A DNA stretch of 64,000 nucleotides from positions 372,001 through 436,000 of the forward strand of contig CAWKCO010000012.1 in the NCBI GenBank assembly GCA_963848175.1. Reading direction: 5' to 3'. The position numbers were made by a program, and so were the translations under genes. Of the stretch, positions 16,676 to 26,134 are shown piece after piece (the stretch's first letter is position 1; the number at the start of each line of letters is the position of its first letter). The stretch comes from JAMZMI01 sp963848175 (lineage in GTDB: Bacteria > Bacteroidota > Bacteroidia > Cytophagales > Cyclobacteriaceae). The notes beneath the pieces are model-generated. The model made no database searches. It saw only the letters and a program-made list of their open reading frames with translations, and had not been told where the DNA came from.

Positions 16676-16705
16676 TTTAGAAAAAAGAGTGTTGGACTAG
16701 TAGGA

Positions 16706-16746
16706 AGCTGGATAATTTGTGTATTCAAACTGGTCCAGCTTTTTTA
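16706..16746 (+). terminator. Rho-independent terminator
   Basis: AGCTGGA (16706-16712) pairs with TCCAGCT (16734-16740) and is followed by a run of T. It ends transcription of the fibre gene at 15539. Confidence 0.75.
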
Positions 16747-16944
16747 TTGCCTTTAGATTTTTAAGATTGTTAAATGTGAAGGGGATTTAATGAAAAGTCG
16801 ATAGGTGATGAATTGTTTATTTGCCTTATTTTGCAACTTTAAAACTAGGTAAGGCTCAAACAAATGAGTCTCTGAGCCCTAAATCTTGGTTTTTGCATCT
16901 AATAATTCATCAAAAATATTCATCAAACTTTACCACCTAACACA

Positions 16945-18234
16945 ATGAAAAAATTACTTATCATCGCTACTTTAATTCCTGTTCTAGCCACGGTTTCTTA
17001 TGCCCAAACATCTCATCTTGATGGTGAAACACAATTGGTAAACCCTTCTGGTAGAACACTTTTGATAGAAAGAGAAAACGACGATTCTTGGCTTACTTTT
17101 CACGATCCAAACGATTCTTGGTATTCTTTAGGTATTGATAAGTCCAATTCAGGTTCATTTAGTTTGAACTATGGGGGAGAACTTAATAGCACTCAATTCA
17201 GCATGTTGAGTAATGGAAATGTAGGGATAGGGAATGGCAATCCTGTTTCTAAACTGGATGTCAATGGTGCTGTTCGAATTAGTAATAGAATATCGATCCT
17301 AAGTTGGTATAATCCAGTAGTGGGGCATACTCACAACTCTTTCGTAATGAACGGGGATAGAATTAATGGGAATTGGCGAATTTTTGGGGATGGAGCTAGG
17401 TCATCCATCGGCGTTATTGATACTGACATATTTGCTAACATTCGATTTATTTCACATCATGATTCTAATTTCATTGACGGAAAAAGCTTGAGCGACGAAG
17501 AATTGATTAATAATAACACCAAAATGATTATTACCAATGATGGACAAGTTGGAATCGGCACGACAGCACCGCTAGCGCAACTGCATGTGAGTGATGAAGC
17601 AATACCTCAATATTCTGGTAATAGAGCTTTTGATGCTAATTTAATAGTGCAAAGTACAAGCACTAGTAGAAATATTTCGGAGGGAGCAGCTATTGGTTTT
17701 GTTTTGCCTGCGAATACTGATGGCAGCAACCATTGGCAACAAGGACGAATACTTGTTACTCCCGATAATCAAAATACCGGTGACGCAAGTGGTAGAATGT
17801 ATCTGCAAACGCGATACTTAAAAAATCAAAACGAATGGGCGTATAGAGATAATTTGGTATTAAAGTCTAACGGAAATGTTGGAATTGGGACAGAAAACCC
17901 AGATGCAGAGCTGGCTGTTAATGGCACTATCCACACCAAAGAAGTGAAAGTAGATTTAATAGGCTGGTCAGATTTTGTTTTTGAAGAAAGTTATGATCTG
18001 CCGTCTTTGGAGCAAGTAGAGGCTCAAATCAAAGAAAAAGGCCATCTAAAAGATATCCCTAGTGCGGCTGAAGTAGCAGAGAATGGCATTTACCTTGGAG
18101 AGATGGATGCTAAGTTGCTTCAAAAAATAGAAGAACTCACCCTCTACATGATCGACCTCAACAAGCAGGTGCAGACGCAGAAAACAGAAATTGAGCAGTT
18201 GAAAGCGAAGAACGCCCTGTTAGAAAGCAAATAA
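16945..18234 (+). CDS. Secreted fibre-like protein (paralogue 2)
   Basis: 429 residues; signal peptide KKLLIIATLIPVLATVSYAQ. Two GIG-type linkers (NGNVGIGNGNPVSKLDVNG and GNVGIGTENPDAELAVNG) mark beta-rich repeat modules. The end is almost the same as in the 15539 protein (WSDFVFEESYDLPSLEQVE, then HLKDIPSAAEVAENGIYLG) with a coiled coil. It is a monocistronic unit between two terminators. Probably an extracellular trimeric stalk or adhesin; function is inferred from composition. Confidence 0.8.
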   Translation: MKKLLIIATLIPVLATVSYAQTSHLDGETQLVNPSGRTLLIERENDDSWLTFHDPNDSWYSLGIDKSNSGSFSLNYGGELNSTQFSMLSNGNVGIGNGNPVSKLDVNGAVRISNRISILSWYNPVVGHTHNSFVMNGDRINGNWRIFGDGARSSIGVIDTDIFANIRFISHHDSNFIDGKSLSDEELINNNTKMIITNDGQVGIGTTAPLAQLHVSDEAIPQYSGNRAFDANLIVQSTSTSRNISEGAAIGFVLPANTDGSNHWQQGRILVTPDNQNTGDASGRMYLQTRYLKNQNEWAYRDNLVLKSNGNVGIGTENPDAELAVNGTIHTKEVKVDLIGWSDFVFEESYDLPSLEQVEAQIKEKGHLKDIPSAAEVAENGIYLGEMDAKLLQKIEELTLYMIDLNKQVQTQKTEIEQLKAKNALLESK

Positions 18235-18262
18235 CAATTAAAATTTCATAATGCTTTATCTC

Positions 18263-18305
18263 AAAAAAGTGCATAATGGCTATGAAATCCGTTATGCACT
18301 TTTTT
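18263..18305 (+). terminator. Strong Rho-independent terminator
   Basis: AAAAAAGTGCATAA (18263-18276) and TTATGCACTTTTTT (18292-18305) are perfect 14-nt arms around a 15-nt loop. The A-run and T-run make it usable on both strands. It separates the fibre gene from the secretion operon. Confidence 0.85.
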
Positions 18306-18385
18306 GTTTACTCGGATCAGAATAGCGTTTATTTCATTTCATAAAAATCGTTAGTTTTGCGGCATTATTAAACTCAATCACTGGC

Positions 18386-18799
18386 ATGTTATTTAATACA
18401 AAGCGAAAATTAAAAGCCTTTACCCTATCTGAGCTCTTGGTAGTATTGGTAATCATCGGAATTCTCGTTTTGCTGGCCTTGCCATCCCTCATGCCATTGA
18501 TCACCAGAACTCGATCTATAGAAGCCAAGCAAGCGCTCAAGCACGTGCATACCCTTCAAAAGACCTACTACTTTGAATATTCAAAATTTTCTGATGATCT
18601 GCGTGCATTGGGATTTGAGCAGGAAGGTTTAGTGACCGACGGCACAGGCAATGCCAATTATGACATCACCATTGCAGAAGCCACTCCGGTGAGTTTTCTG
18701 GCTCGCGCCACCGCCGTGGTGGATTTTGATGGAGATGGAGAGTACAATGTTTGGGAAATTGATCATGAAGGCAAAATGATCGAGACTGTTCCAGATTGA
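18386..18799 (+). CDS. gspG: Major pseudopilin, GspG/type IV pilin-like
   Basis: 137 residues. A class-III leader is cleaved after A11 (KLKA|FTLSELLVVLVIIGILV), with Glu at mature position +5 and the hydrophobic helix that polymerises the pseudopilus. The globular part is short and contains DFDGDGEYNVWE, a possible Ca-binding loop like that of GspG. It is the first gene of a tightly packed operon; the following prepilin peptidase overlaps its stop. It should be processed by that peptidase and assembled by GspE/GspF. Confidence 0.8.
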   Translation: MLFNTKRKLKAFTLSELLVVLVIIGILVLLALPSLMPLITRTRSIEAKQALKHVHTLQKTYYFEYSKFSDDLRALGFEQEGLVTDGTGNANYDITIAEATPVSFLARATAVVDFDGDGEYNVWEIDHEGKMIETVPD

Positions 18800-19287
18800 T
18801 CCAGACCGCTTTCTTCTTTATATATGCGATGATCGCACTGTTGATTGCATTTCAGGATTTGAGAGGTCGTGCCGTCAGTATCCTGTGGTTTGGATTTTTT
18901 GCATTCTTGTGCGTTCCTTATTACTTATACATCGCCACTTTTGATTGGGTCAGTTGGTTACTGAATGTTGCTTTTGTAACGATCCTGATTGCACTCTCGG
19001 GAATCATTGTTAAAATGAAGGTAGGAAAAAATATCAAGGAAATGCTTGGAGCGGGGGATGTTGTCTTTCTATTGATCAGCACCTTATACTTCGATTTTCC
19101 TGGTTTTGTGATTTGGCTCAATGTGGCATTACTGCTGTCATTGGCTGGTCATTTGGTACTCATCAGGATATCTGCAAGTTATAAACGAAGCAATTCCATA
19201 CCGTTGGCGGGATTTCTAGCTATTATATTTACGTTTGCGATTGTTTTCGAAAACTATGTCACCAGCATTGCCCAACTTATCTACTAG
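18796..19287 (+). CDS. Prepilin peptidase, A24 family, short form
   Basis: 163 residues, starting at a TTG that overlaps the previous TGA (TTGA). The two catalytic aspartates of A24 peptidases are visible: D21 in FQDLRGRAVS and D88 in LGAGDVV. At least five hydrophobic segments surround them. The N-terminal methylase domain and its Cys motif found in PilD are absent, as in other compact A24 enzymes. It should cleave the leaders of the pseudopilins at 18386, 60229 and 60560 at the inner membrane. Confidence 0.8.
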   Translation: MIQTAFFFIYAMIALLIAFQDLRGRAVSILWFGFFAFLCVPYYLYIATFDWVSWLLNVAFVTILIALSGIIVKMKVGKNIKEMLGAGDVVFLLISTLYFDFPGFVIWLNVALLLSLAGHLVLIRISASYKRSNSIPLAGFLAIIFTFAIVFENYVTSIAQLIY

Positions 19288-20656
19288 CCTAAAGCAGCAA
19301 GTGCCCACTTCGCTCGCGTGGAAGTATAGGGTGATCCCCAAAGCTCTGGATGGCAATCAACTTACTTTATATACTGACAAGCAAAGGAAAGAATCCGAAA
19401 CCAAAACGGAACTGCAAGTACTTCTTGGTAAATCCATCATTTTAGACTTTCAGGAAAAGGACTTTATAGATGCATGCCTTACTAAGCATTATATACGCTC
19501 TTCTGCGGGTACATCTGGCAAAGAATTCAATGTTGATTCGGAGAATTTTATCAATGAAGTAATCAGAGAGGCGAATAATCTGGGGTGCAGCGATATCCAC
19601 ATAGAATCTTATCAGCACCTGTGCCGGATCCGCATGAGGCTTGACGGTAAGCTCATTGAGCGCTATGAGCTGAAAAAGGAAAAGTATCATGAGTACGTCA
19701 ATAGGCTGAAAATCATTAGCAATCTGGATATTGCGGAAAAAAGGCTTCCGCAGGATGGCAGGATTTTAATTAAAGAGAAGGATATACAATATGATATACG
19801 TGTATCCATTTTGCCAACGCTATTTGGAGAAAAGGTGGTGTTGCGATTGCTTTCCAGCGATGCTTCCCATTTGGATATCAGAGATTTGGGATTCACAGAA
19901 GAGCAGATGAGCGACTTCAATGATGCCATTTCTAAAACCCAAGGAATGGTGCTGATCAGCGGGCCTACAGGTTCAGGGAAAACTACGACGCTATATGGTG
20001 CACTAAAAACGTTGAACAAAGTATCAAATAATATACTCACCATCGAAGATCCTATTGAGTACACGCTGGAAGGTGTGAATCAGGTGCAATTAAACGATAA
20101 GGTAGGCTTGGATTTTGCTGCTACCCTTCGCACGTTTTTGCGTCAAGATCCTGATGTGATCATGGTAGGGGAGATCCGAGATGTTGATACGGCGAAGATG
20201 GCCATTCGTGCGGCCATGACTGGTCACCTGGTTATGTCCACGCTACATACTAATTCCGCCTTTGGCATTATTTCTCGAATGATGGAGATGGGCATAAGTG
20301 ATTATTTAATCGCAGATACGCTTAATATTGCGATAGCTCAAAGATTGATTCGTTGTTTGTGTGAAGATTGCAAAAGCGAAGTGTTTGACATTGAATACTT
20401 GCCTGTAGTTTTGAGGGAGCGCGAAATTACTTCTTACTTTCAGCCTGTAGGATGTTCGAGCTGTCATGGCACAGGCTACAAGGGGAGAAAGGCTATATAT
20501 GAGATGATTCCCGTCACGGATGAAATTAGAAAAATGATTCTCGAAGGGGGAAATGATCCGGGTGCATTACAAATTGATACCTTAGCAGACAATGCGGTAT
20601 CGCTATTTAAAAAAGGTAGAACCTCATTAGAAGAAATTTATACATATCTGATTTGA
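19256..20656 (+). CDS. gspE: Type II secretion/type IV pilus assembly ATPase GspE/PilB
   Basis: 467 residues from the ATG at 19256; a TTG at 19235 would add seven residues. The start lies within the peptidase gene. Domains in order: short N-terminal domain, N2 (SDIHIES, RMRLDGKL), Walker A GPTGSGKTTT near residue 236, Asp box TIEDPIEY, Walker B DPDVIMVGEIRD near 300, and the His box GHLVMSTLHT. A C4 zinc motif (CLCEDC...CSSCHGTGYKGR) follows. It powers pseudopilus assembly from the cytoplasm. The N1E domain is shorter than in E. coli-type GspE. Confidence 0.93.
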   Translation: MSPALPNLSTSLKQQVPTSLAWKYRVIPKALDGNQLTLYTDKQRKESETKTELQVLLGKSIILDFQEKDFIDACLTKHYIRSSAGTSGKEFNVDSENFINEVIREANNLGCSDIHIESYQHLCRIRMRLDGKLIERYELKKEKYHEYVNRLKIISNLDIAEKRLPQDGRILIKEKDIQYDIRVSILPTLFGEKVVLRLLSSDASHLDIRDLGFTEEQMSDFNDAISKTQGMVLISGPTGSGKTTTLYGALKTLNKVSNNILTIEDPIEYTLEGVNQVQLNDKVGLDFAATLRTFLRQDPDVIMVGEIRDVDTAKMAIRAAMTGHLVMSTLHTNSAFGIISRMMEMGISDYLIADTLNIAIAQRLIRCLCEDCKSEVFDIEYLPVVLREREITSYFQPVGCSSCHGTGYKGRKAIYEMIPVTDEIRKMILEGGNDPGALQIDTLADNAVSLFKKGRTSLEEIYTYLI

Positions 20657-22554
20657 AAAAGGTAGGCTTAATAATTACGCTGTGTTTACTATTTGGGATC
20701 AAAGAATCCTACAGTCAAAGCTATATGTCGCTTCAGGCTGAGCTGGATTCGTTGGTAACTGAAGTTCCTGGGCTTAGTGAGCGTGTGGATTTTACTTTGG
20801 TAGATGCTCCTCTCTATGAGCTGCTACGTGCTGTAGCAGAAACGCATAATCTCAATGTAAGTCTGAATGGATTGCCTGAGATTATGGTAACCAACAATTT
20901 CACGAATGTGAAGGTCAAGGACTTAATCCTTTTTATATGTAGAGAATATGACCTCAGCATCCGATTTACCAACAATATTTTTGCTTTTTACAAAGAAGAA
21001 GTGATCATTCCTGATGATCCTATGGTGTTTTATGACCAAGGGGAGAATACGATAACCTTAAATTTGCGCAATGCTGATTTGAATCAGTTTGCCCGAGAAC
21101 TTACTCAAAAGTCAGGTTATAATCTGGTGATCAATAGAAATGCAGAAGGCCAAAGAATCAATGCATACATGCAAAATTTGCCTGTGGAGAGCGCGCTACA
21201 GAATATTGCCGATGTGAACGATCTTGAACTGATTAAAAAGGAATCGCGTGTTTTTCAATTGAATGGTAAGGTGGTGGAGCCACAAATGGATAACAATCGA
21301 AACTTGCGTAGCAACTCAAATCAATACGCAAACAGGAGAGGTAATGCCAATAATTCTAGCTACGATTTGTCAACATTTTTGGTGGCCAATGATAAATATC
21401 TTTCACTTAGCTGTGATGCTGTGGGTATAGAAGAAGTACTTGTAGCGGCATGCGAACGTCTTCAAATTGATTATATGCTGCTCACCGAAATCAAGGGAAA
21501 TATCAGCTGCAAACTTGATAGTGTGTTATTCGAAGATTTTTTGGAGATCGCTTTGGAGACATCCAACCTTTCTTTTACTACCTCGAAATCTGGAGTTTAT
21601 TTGATAGGGGCACTCCAGACAGATGGACTAAACGAGGCACGGGTTTTCTCCTTTAAAAACAGAACGATGGAAGGTGTGGAAGAAATTATCCCTCAAGCCC
21701 TAATTAAAGGAGTTCAAATAAAGGCTTTTAAGGATCTGAATGCACTGATCGTGACAGGTAGCGACAAATCAGCAGATAAACTAGTTGAGTTTTTGGAACA
21801 GATAGACAAGCCTGTACCCAACATTCTAATAGAAGTTATTGTAGCAGAGGTGAAAAAAGGGTCTTCTATAAGAACCGGAATCAAGGCTTTTCTTGGGGAT
21901 TCTGTCCCTGCCACTTCTGGTCAGGTGTTTGGTGGAGTAGATGTGACTTTAAGCCCCGCTTCCATCAACAATGTTTTAAGCAACCTCGATAGCAGGGGCA
22001 TCATGAATCTTGGGCGAGTGACTCCAAAGTTTTATGCCACGCTTCAGGCCATGGAGGATAATAACGATTTGGATATCAAGTCCACGCCAAAACTGTCCAC
22101 ACTCAATGGGCATGAGGCAACATTACGTATAGGGCAGTCGGTGTATTATTTGGTGGAAACACAAAACGTGACTGGGGGGGTAAACCCCATTGTGACAGTT
22201 ACCCCTCGTTACGAAAATGTAGAGGCAAATTTAGATTTAAAAATCACTCCTTTTGTAAGTAAATATGAAGATGTGACCCTCACCATAGAAGCAGAGTTTA
22301 GTGACTTTATTCCTCCCACTATTCAGGGTGCACCTCCGGGAAATGCCACTAGAATGTTTATTTCAAAAATCCGAGTGAAAAACGAAGAAACGGTTGTCCT
22401 TGGAGGATTGGAAGAAGTAAGTAAAAGTGAATCAGGAAGTGGTGTGCCTTTTTTATCGAGAATACCTGGCTTAAAGTGGCTCTTTAGTTCCAAGAGCAAG
22501 GAAAATTCTGAAAGCAAACTGATGATTTTTGTGAAACCAACCATTGTCTATTGA
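20653..22554 (+). CDS. gspD: Outer-membrane secretin, GspD/PilQ type
   Basis: 633 residues from a TTG overlapping the gspE stop (TTGA). Signal peptide KKVGLIITLCLLFGIKESYS. The N-terminal part has STN/N-type domains (VDAPLYELLRAVAETHNLNV, then DLNQFARELTQKSGYNLV). A middle N-domain ends with DLNALIVTGSD. The C-terminal secretin domain contains FYATLQAMEDNNDLDI.STPKL and the signature VPFLSRIPGLKWLFSS...LMIFVKPTI. It should form the gated outer-membrane ring of the machine. Confidence 0.92.
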   Translation: MKKVGLIITLCLLFGIKESYSQSYMSLQAELDSLVTEVPGLSERVDFTLVDAPLYELLRAVAETHNLNVSLNGLPEIMVTNNFTNVKVKDLILFICREYDLSIRFTNNIFAFYKEEVIIPDDPMVFYDQGENTITLNLRNADLNQFARELTQKSGYNLVINRNAEGQRINAYMQNLPVESALQNIADVNDLELIKKESRVFQLNGKVVEPQMDNNRNLRSNSNQYANRRGNANNSSYDLSTFLVANDKYLSLSCDAVGIEEVLVAACERLQIDYMLLTEIKGNISCKLDSVLFEDFLEIALETSNLSFTTSKSGVYLIGALQTDGLNEARVFSFKNRTMEGVEEIIPQALIKGVQIKAFKDLNALIVTGSDKSADKLVEFLEQIDKPVPNILIEVIVAEVKKGSSIRTGIKAFLGDSVPATSGQVFGGVDVTLSPASINNVLSNLDSRGIMNLGRVTPKFYATLQAMEDNNDLDIKSTPKLSTLNGHEATLRIGQSVYYLVETQNVTGGVNPIVTVTPRYENVEANLDLKITPFVSKYEDVTLTIEAEFSDFIPPTIQGAPPGNATRMFISKIRVKNEETVVLGGLEEVSKSESGSGVPFLSRIPGLKWLFSSKSKENSESKLMIFVKPTIVY

Positions 22555-23756
22555 TGAAGCCTTTTTTCGGTTTAGATAAGTATATCGTTCACAGAAAGTT
22601 GCTTTCCATAACCTTCTATGAGGATGAATGGACAGCATTAGCCATTAGCTATGTCAAAGCGGAAGTTGAGATTCACGATCGGCTTCAAGGTTTAGATCAA
22701 ATACTCGATTTTCTTAAAGCCAATAATGATACCCCCATTATAATATGTGTTCGAAGTAGCTCGGTCATGTCAGTAGAGGCGGAGATGGTTTTGGAAGAGG
22801 AAGCTGATGTTTTGAATGTCTTCTCAGAAGCAGTGCCAAATGCCGATGCTGATGAATTCTTAATAGAATATACGGGCAGACTGGTTGCCTTTGCCAGAGT
22901 CAATTATTTACAAAGTATAATGGCTCTGTTGGATCGTTTTGAATCTCAAGTGGTGGATATCGGACTGATGCCAGCAAGAGGTGGCGTATTGGCACTTTAT
23001 CAGCATCACTCGTCAGAACAGCCGAACAATGAGCCATTGATTGGAGACCTTACCTATCACATTAATTCAGGCGAGGTAGTAGGATTTCAGGAAACTGATG
23101 GTGAGCAATTAAAGGTAGACAATTTGCTGGTAGAAGAAGAACATGCGGTAGCCTTTGCGTCATGTTTTGCATTTTTAGCTGATGGAGTTACCCATATCGG
23201 ATTTGAGCAAATCAAAACCAACTATGAAGAATTCTTTTATTACAAATTGTTACAAAAGGTTAAAATGCCTGTTTTGGCAAGCTTGCTTATAGTGTTTCTT
23301 GTAAATGGCGTTGTTTTTTTCCAGCTAAGTGCCAATAATACAGAGTTACTCGAAAAGTCCAGCACCCTCAAAGTCCTAAACCAGAAAAAGGAGTCTTTGG
23401 AAAAATACAATCTTGATAATAGTGAGGTGCTTTCTATTATGAGCGGATCACCTGAACTATCCATCATTTGTGATCAGATAGGATACCTTACTCCTTCAAA
23501 GATTAAGCTCACCAGGCTCGTTCTCAAACCCAAAGAAGAGGTTAGAGGCAAGAATGATACTTATTTGGAAGATAAGGTGATCATTCAAGGTTTTTCAGAT
23601 TCTCCAAAGGTTTTTAGCCAATGGATAAATAAACTCGAAGGGTTAAACTGGATACAGGAAATAGAGGATCAAACGTATGAAAATGAAGCTGTGTCTAGCG
23701 AAAAAGGGTCTTTCCAACTAACGATAAAACTGAATGTGGTCAAACCTAAGTCATAA
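22554..23756 (+). CDS. PilM-PilN/GspL-like inner-membrane platform protein
   Basis: 400 residues; the ATG at 22554 shares one base with the secretin TGA. The cytoplasmic N-terminal ~230 residues follow the degenerate actin-like pattern of PilM/GspL (SITFYEDEWTALAISY, then IGLMPARGGVLALYQ), without clear ATPase motifs. One transmembrane helix (residues ~240-262, VLASLLIVFLVNGVVFFQ) leads into a coiled coil and a PilN-like periplasmic ferredoxin-type domain. It probably links GspE to the PilO-like partner encoded next, which overlaps its end by 23 nt. Confidence 0.7.
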   Translation: MKPFFGLDKYIVHRKLLSITFYEDEWTALAISYVKAEVEIHDRLQGLDQILDFLKANNDTPIIICVRSSSVMSVEAEMVLEEEADVLNVFSEAVPNADADEFLIEYTGRLVAFARVNYLQSIMALLDRFESQVVDIGLMPARGGVLALYQHHSSEQPNNEPLIGDLTYHINSGEVVGFQETDGEQLKVDNLLVEEEHAVAFASCFAFLADGVTHIGFEQIKTNYEEFFYYKLLQKVKMPVLASLLIVFLVNGVVFFQLSANNTELLEKSSTLKVLNQKKESLEKYNLDNSEVLSIMSGSPELSIICDQIGYLTPSKIKLTRLVLKPKEEVRGKNDTYLEDKVIIQGFSDSPKVFSQWINKLEGLNWIQEIEDQTYENEAVSSEKGSFQLTIKLNVVKPKS

Positions 23757-24252
23757 AAACAGGGCGATTGCCTTTTTCGCTGGGTTGGTGTTGATCATCA
23801 TTCTTGGGTATGTATTGTCTTTGCAGAAGACACTGGACTTGTGGAGCGAGAATAGTTCGTTGACCATCCTGACAGGCAAAAGCGAAGCAATGATTATCCA
23901 GGAAATAGGGTTGCAAACACGTAAGAAGCAACAGATCGATTCTTTGCTAAGTCAGCTGCAGACAGGAGCGTCGAATGTAGAGACCATCAATCGGCTCTTT
24001 GATATGGCCGAAGATCATAGCTTGTCTGTGCATGGGCTGGTGGATCAAAACAAAAAAAGTACTGTTCCTCTTTATAACTTGAGGGTGGAAGGGTACTATA
24101 TCAACTTTGTGAAGTTTTTGAGGAATATAGAATCGACTATTTTTGATGTCAAAATCGAATCTGTTGTGATTTTTACTGAAAGAGATCGAAAGACCAAAGA
24201 GGAGCATTTGTTTATGGAAGTGATATTTAGAAAAATAGATTATGGTTTATAA
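23734..24252 (+). CDS. PilO/GspM-like inner-membrane protein
   Basis: 172 residues. One N-terminal transmembrane helix (IAFFAGLVLIIILGYVLSL) is followed by a coiled coil and a small alpha-beta domain (YNLRVEGYYINFVKFLRNIES), the normal layout of PilO/GspM. The pattern V.G.Y.....FL..IE is typical of PilO. The ATG at 23734 lies inside the preceding gene. It should dimerise with the PilN-like domain upstream. Confidence 0.7.
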   Translation: MWSNLSHKNRAIAFFAGLVLIIILGYVLSLQKTLDLWSENSSLTILTGKSEAMIIQEIGLQTRKKQQIDSLLSQLQTGASNVETINRLFDMAEDHSLSVHGLVDQNKKSTVPLYNLRVEGYYINFVKFLRNIESTIFDVKIESVVIFTERDRKTKEEHLFMEVIFRKIDYGL

Positions 24253-26110
24253 ATCGTTGTTGATTGTTTTGACCTTGTCATTGATCTTTGCTATTCAGTG
24301 TGGAGATATTTTTGAGGAGAACATATCCAAGAGTACACTGACACTGATTTCACCTGCTGATGAGGCGATATTTAAGGGGGATACCGTTAGTTTCTGGTGG
24401 GATCCAGTGCAAGGAGCATCGCAATATGAATTCCATTTGGTTTCTCCTTCCTTTGAGCTAGCACAACGACTCCTTGTAGATAGCACGGTCTCTTCAAACA
24501 AATTAACCTTAAAAGTGAAGCCAGGAGCCTATCAATGGGAGGTGAGAGCACTCAATGGCGGGTATGCCACTGATTATTTCTTTAGAAGCTTTAGTATTGA
24601 CTCTGTCTCTTCAGTAGATATCAGCACTAAGAAAATTGAGGTTATTGCCCCCGGGGATAGCGTTCAGCTTACAAACAATCAAGTTACCTTTTGGTGGAAA
24701 GTATTGGAAGGCATAGATAATTATGGGTTTCAATTGGTGTCCCCTGATTTCAGTGCGGTTAAGGAAATTGTAGTAGATACATTGATTGAAGGCAATAAAC
24801 TAAAGATTTCACTTGGCCCAGGTAATTATACATGGCGAGTAAAAGGTATGAATGCGCAAAGCCAAACCGAGTACACCACACAGTATTTTAGTTTGGATTC
24901 TGCCAAAGGTGCAAATATCTCTGAGTCCACAGTGTCGTTGATCGTGCCTCAAGATGAATTGATCTCAAGTCCAAGTCAGATGGATTTCCAATGGCAGGCT
25001 GTTGGGCAGGCTACTTCTTATACTTTTGAGATTGCCAGCCCGTCTATTGCCAATCCCAGCGTTTTCTTTCAAAACAAGGTCCTTGACACGAATAACTTTT
25101 CGATAGAGCTCGAAGCAGGTAGCTATGAATGGAGAGTAAAAGCGACGAATGCTACCTCATCTACAGGTTGGAGCTTACGCAGCTTCACTTTGCAGCAGAA
25201 TGGAGGAGTTGATATTTCGTCACGAACTGTAAAACTCAATGCGCCAGCGAACCAACTTGTTTCCTCAAACGGTGAAATCAATTTTTGGTGGGATGCAATG
25301 GCTGATGCTGACGAGTATGAACTTCAAATAGCTACACCGTCCTTCGCTGAAGATCAGATCATAAGTCTGGTCTATGAAGGGAAGCTAGCGGAGACAAAAA
25401 CTTCTGTGAATTTGGACAATGGTAGCTATGAATGGCGAGTAAAAGCAACGAATGCTACCTCATCTACAGACTGGAGTGCCCGCCAGTTTAAGGTGCAATC
25501 CAATTCTGGGGTAGATATTTCTGCAAAAGTCGTAAAGCTTAATGCACCTGCCAATATGCTGGTTTCAGAAAGTGCTTCTATTAATTTGTGGTGGGATGAA
25601 GTGATTGATGCCGATCAATATGAATTGCAAATAGCAACACCTTCTTTTGATGAGGATAAAATTGTGAGTTTGGTACGAAGTGAGGTATTGAGTGATAACA
25701 GGTTAACTGTAAACTTGGATGATGGAAATTATGAGTGGCGAGTGAGAGCGCTAAACAGCAGCTCATTTACGGGCTGGTCTTTGCGAAGCGTCAAAATCAG
25801 CACCGACCCTATGACAGATATTTCTTCATCTGCAGTAGTCTTAAGGGCGCCAGCAAATGATCTAACCACTAGCAATCATCAAATTAGCTTGTGGTGGAAC
25901 GTTGTGACAGGGGCAGAGGAATATGAGTTGCTGATCGCTTCTCCTTCTTTGGATGAAGATAAGATTGAGAAACTCATTTATCAAAAAACACTAACAAGCA
26001 ACATTGAAGAGGTTACCCTAGATAGTGGGCGTTATGAATGGTCAGTGAAGGCACTGAATGCTATCTCAGAAACCGCTCCGTCAGTTAGAAGCATTTATAT
26101 TAATAAGTAG
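24242..26110 (+). CDS. Lipoprotein with six Ig/FN3-like repeats, embedded in the secretion operon
   Basis: 622 residues. The lipobox is IFAIQCG with the lipidated Cys at position 20. The rest is six repeats of about 98 residues, each beginning I(S/T)...(V/L)...AP...L and containing WWD.V..A..YELQIATPSF and Y.WRVKA.N. Repeats 3-5 are close even at DNA level (matching stretches near 25123 and 25423). It is not a standard T2SS or T4P part. Position suggests an outer-membrane partner, pilotin-like or substrate-binding, but this is inference. Confidence 0.75.
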   Translation: MVYKSLLIVLTLSLIFAIQCGDIFEENISKSTLTLISPADEAIFKGDTVSFWWDPVQGASQYEFHLVSPSFELAQRLLVDSTVSSNKLTLKVKPGAYQWEVRALNGGYATDYFFRSFSIDSVSSVDISTKKIEVIAPGDSVQLTNNQVTFWWKVLEGIDNYGFQLVSPDFSAVKEIVVDTLIEGNKLKISLGPGNYTWRVKGMNAQSQTEYTTQYFSLDSAKGANISESTVSLIVPQDELISSPSQMDFQWQAVGQATSYTFEIASPSIANPSVFFQNKVLDTNNFSIELEAGSYEWRVKATNATSSTGWSLRSFTLQQNGGVDISSRTVKLNAPANQLVSSNGEINFWWDAMADADEYELQIATPSFAEDQIISLVYEGKLAETKTSVNLDNGSYEWRVKATNATSSTDWSARQFKVQSNSGVDISAKVVKLNAPANMLVSESASINLWWDEVIDADQYELQIATPSFDEDKIVSLVRSEVLSDNRLTVNLDDGNYEWRVRALNSSSFTGWSLRSVKISTDPMTDISSSAVVLRAPANDLTTSNHQISLWWNVVTGAEEYELLIASPSLDEDKIEKLIYQKTLTSNIEEVTLDSGRYEWSVKALNAISETAPSVRSIYINK

Positions 26111-26134
26111 ATCGGCTATACCTCGATCATCGTG

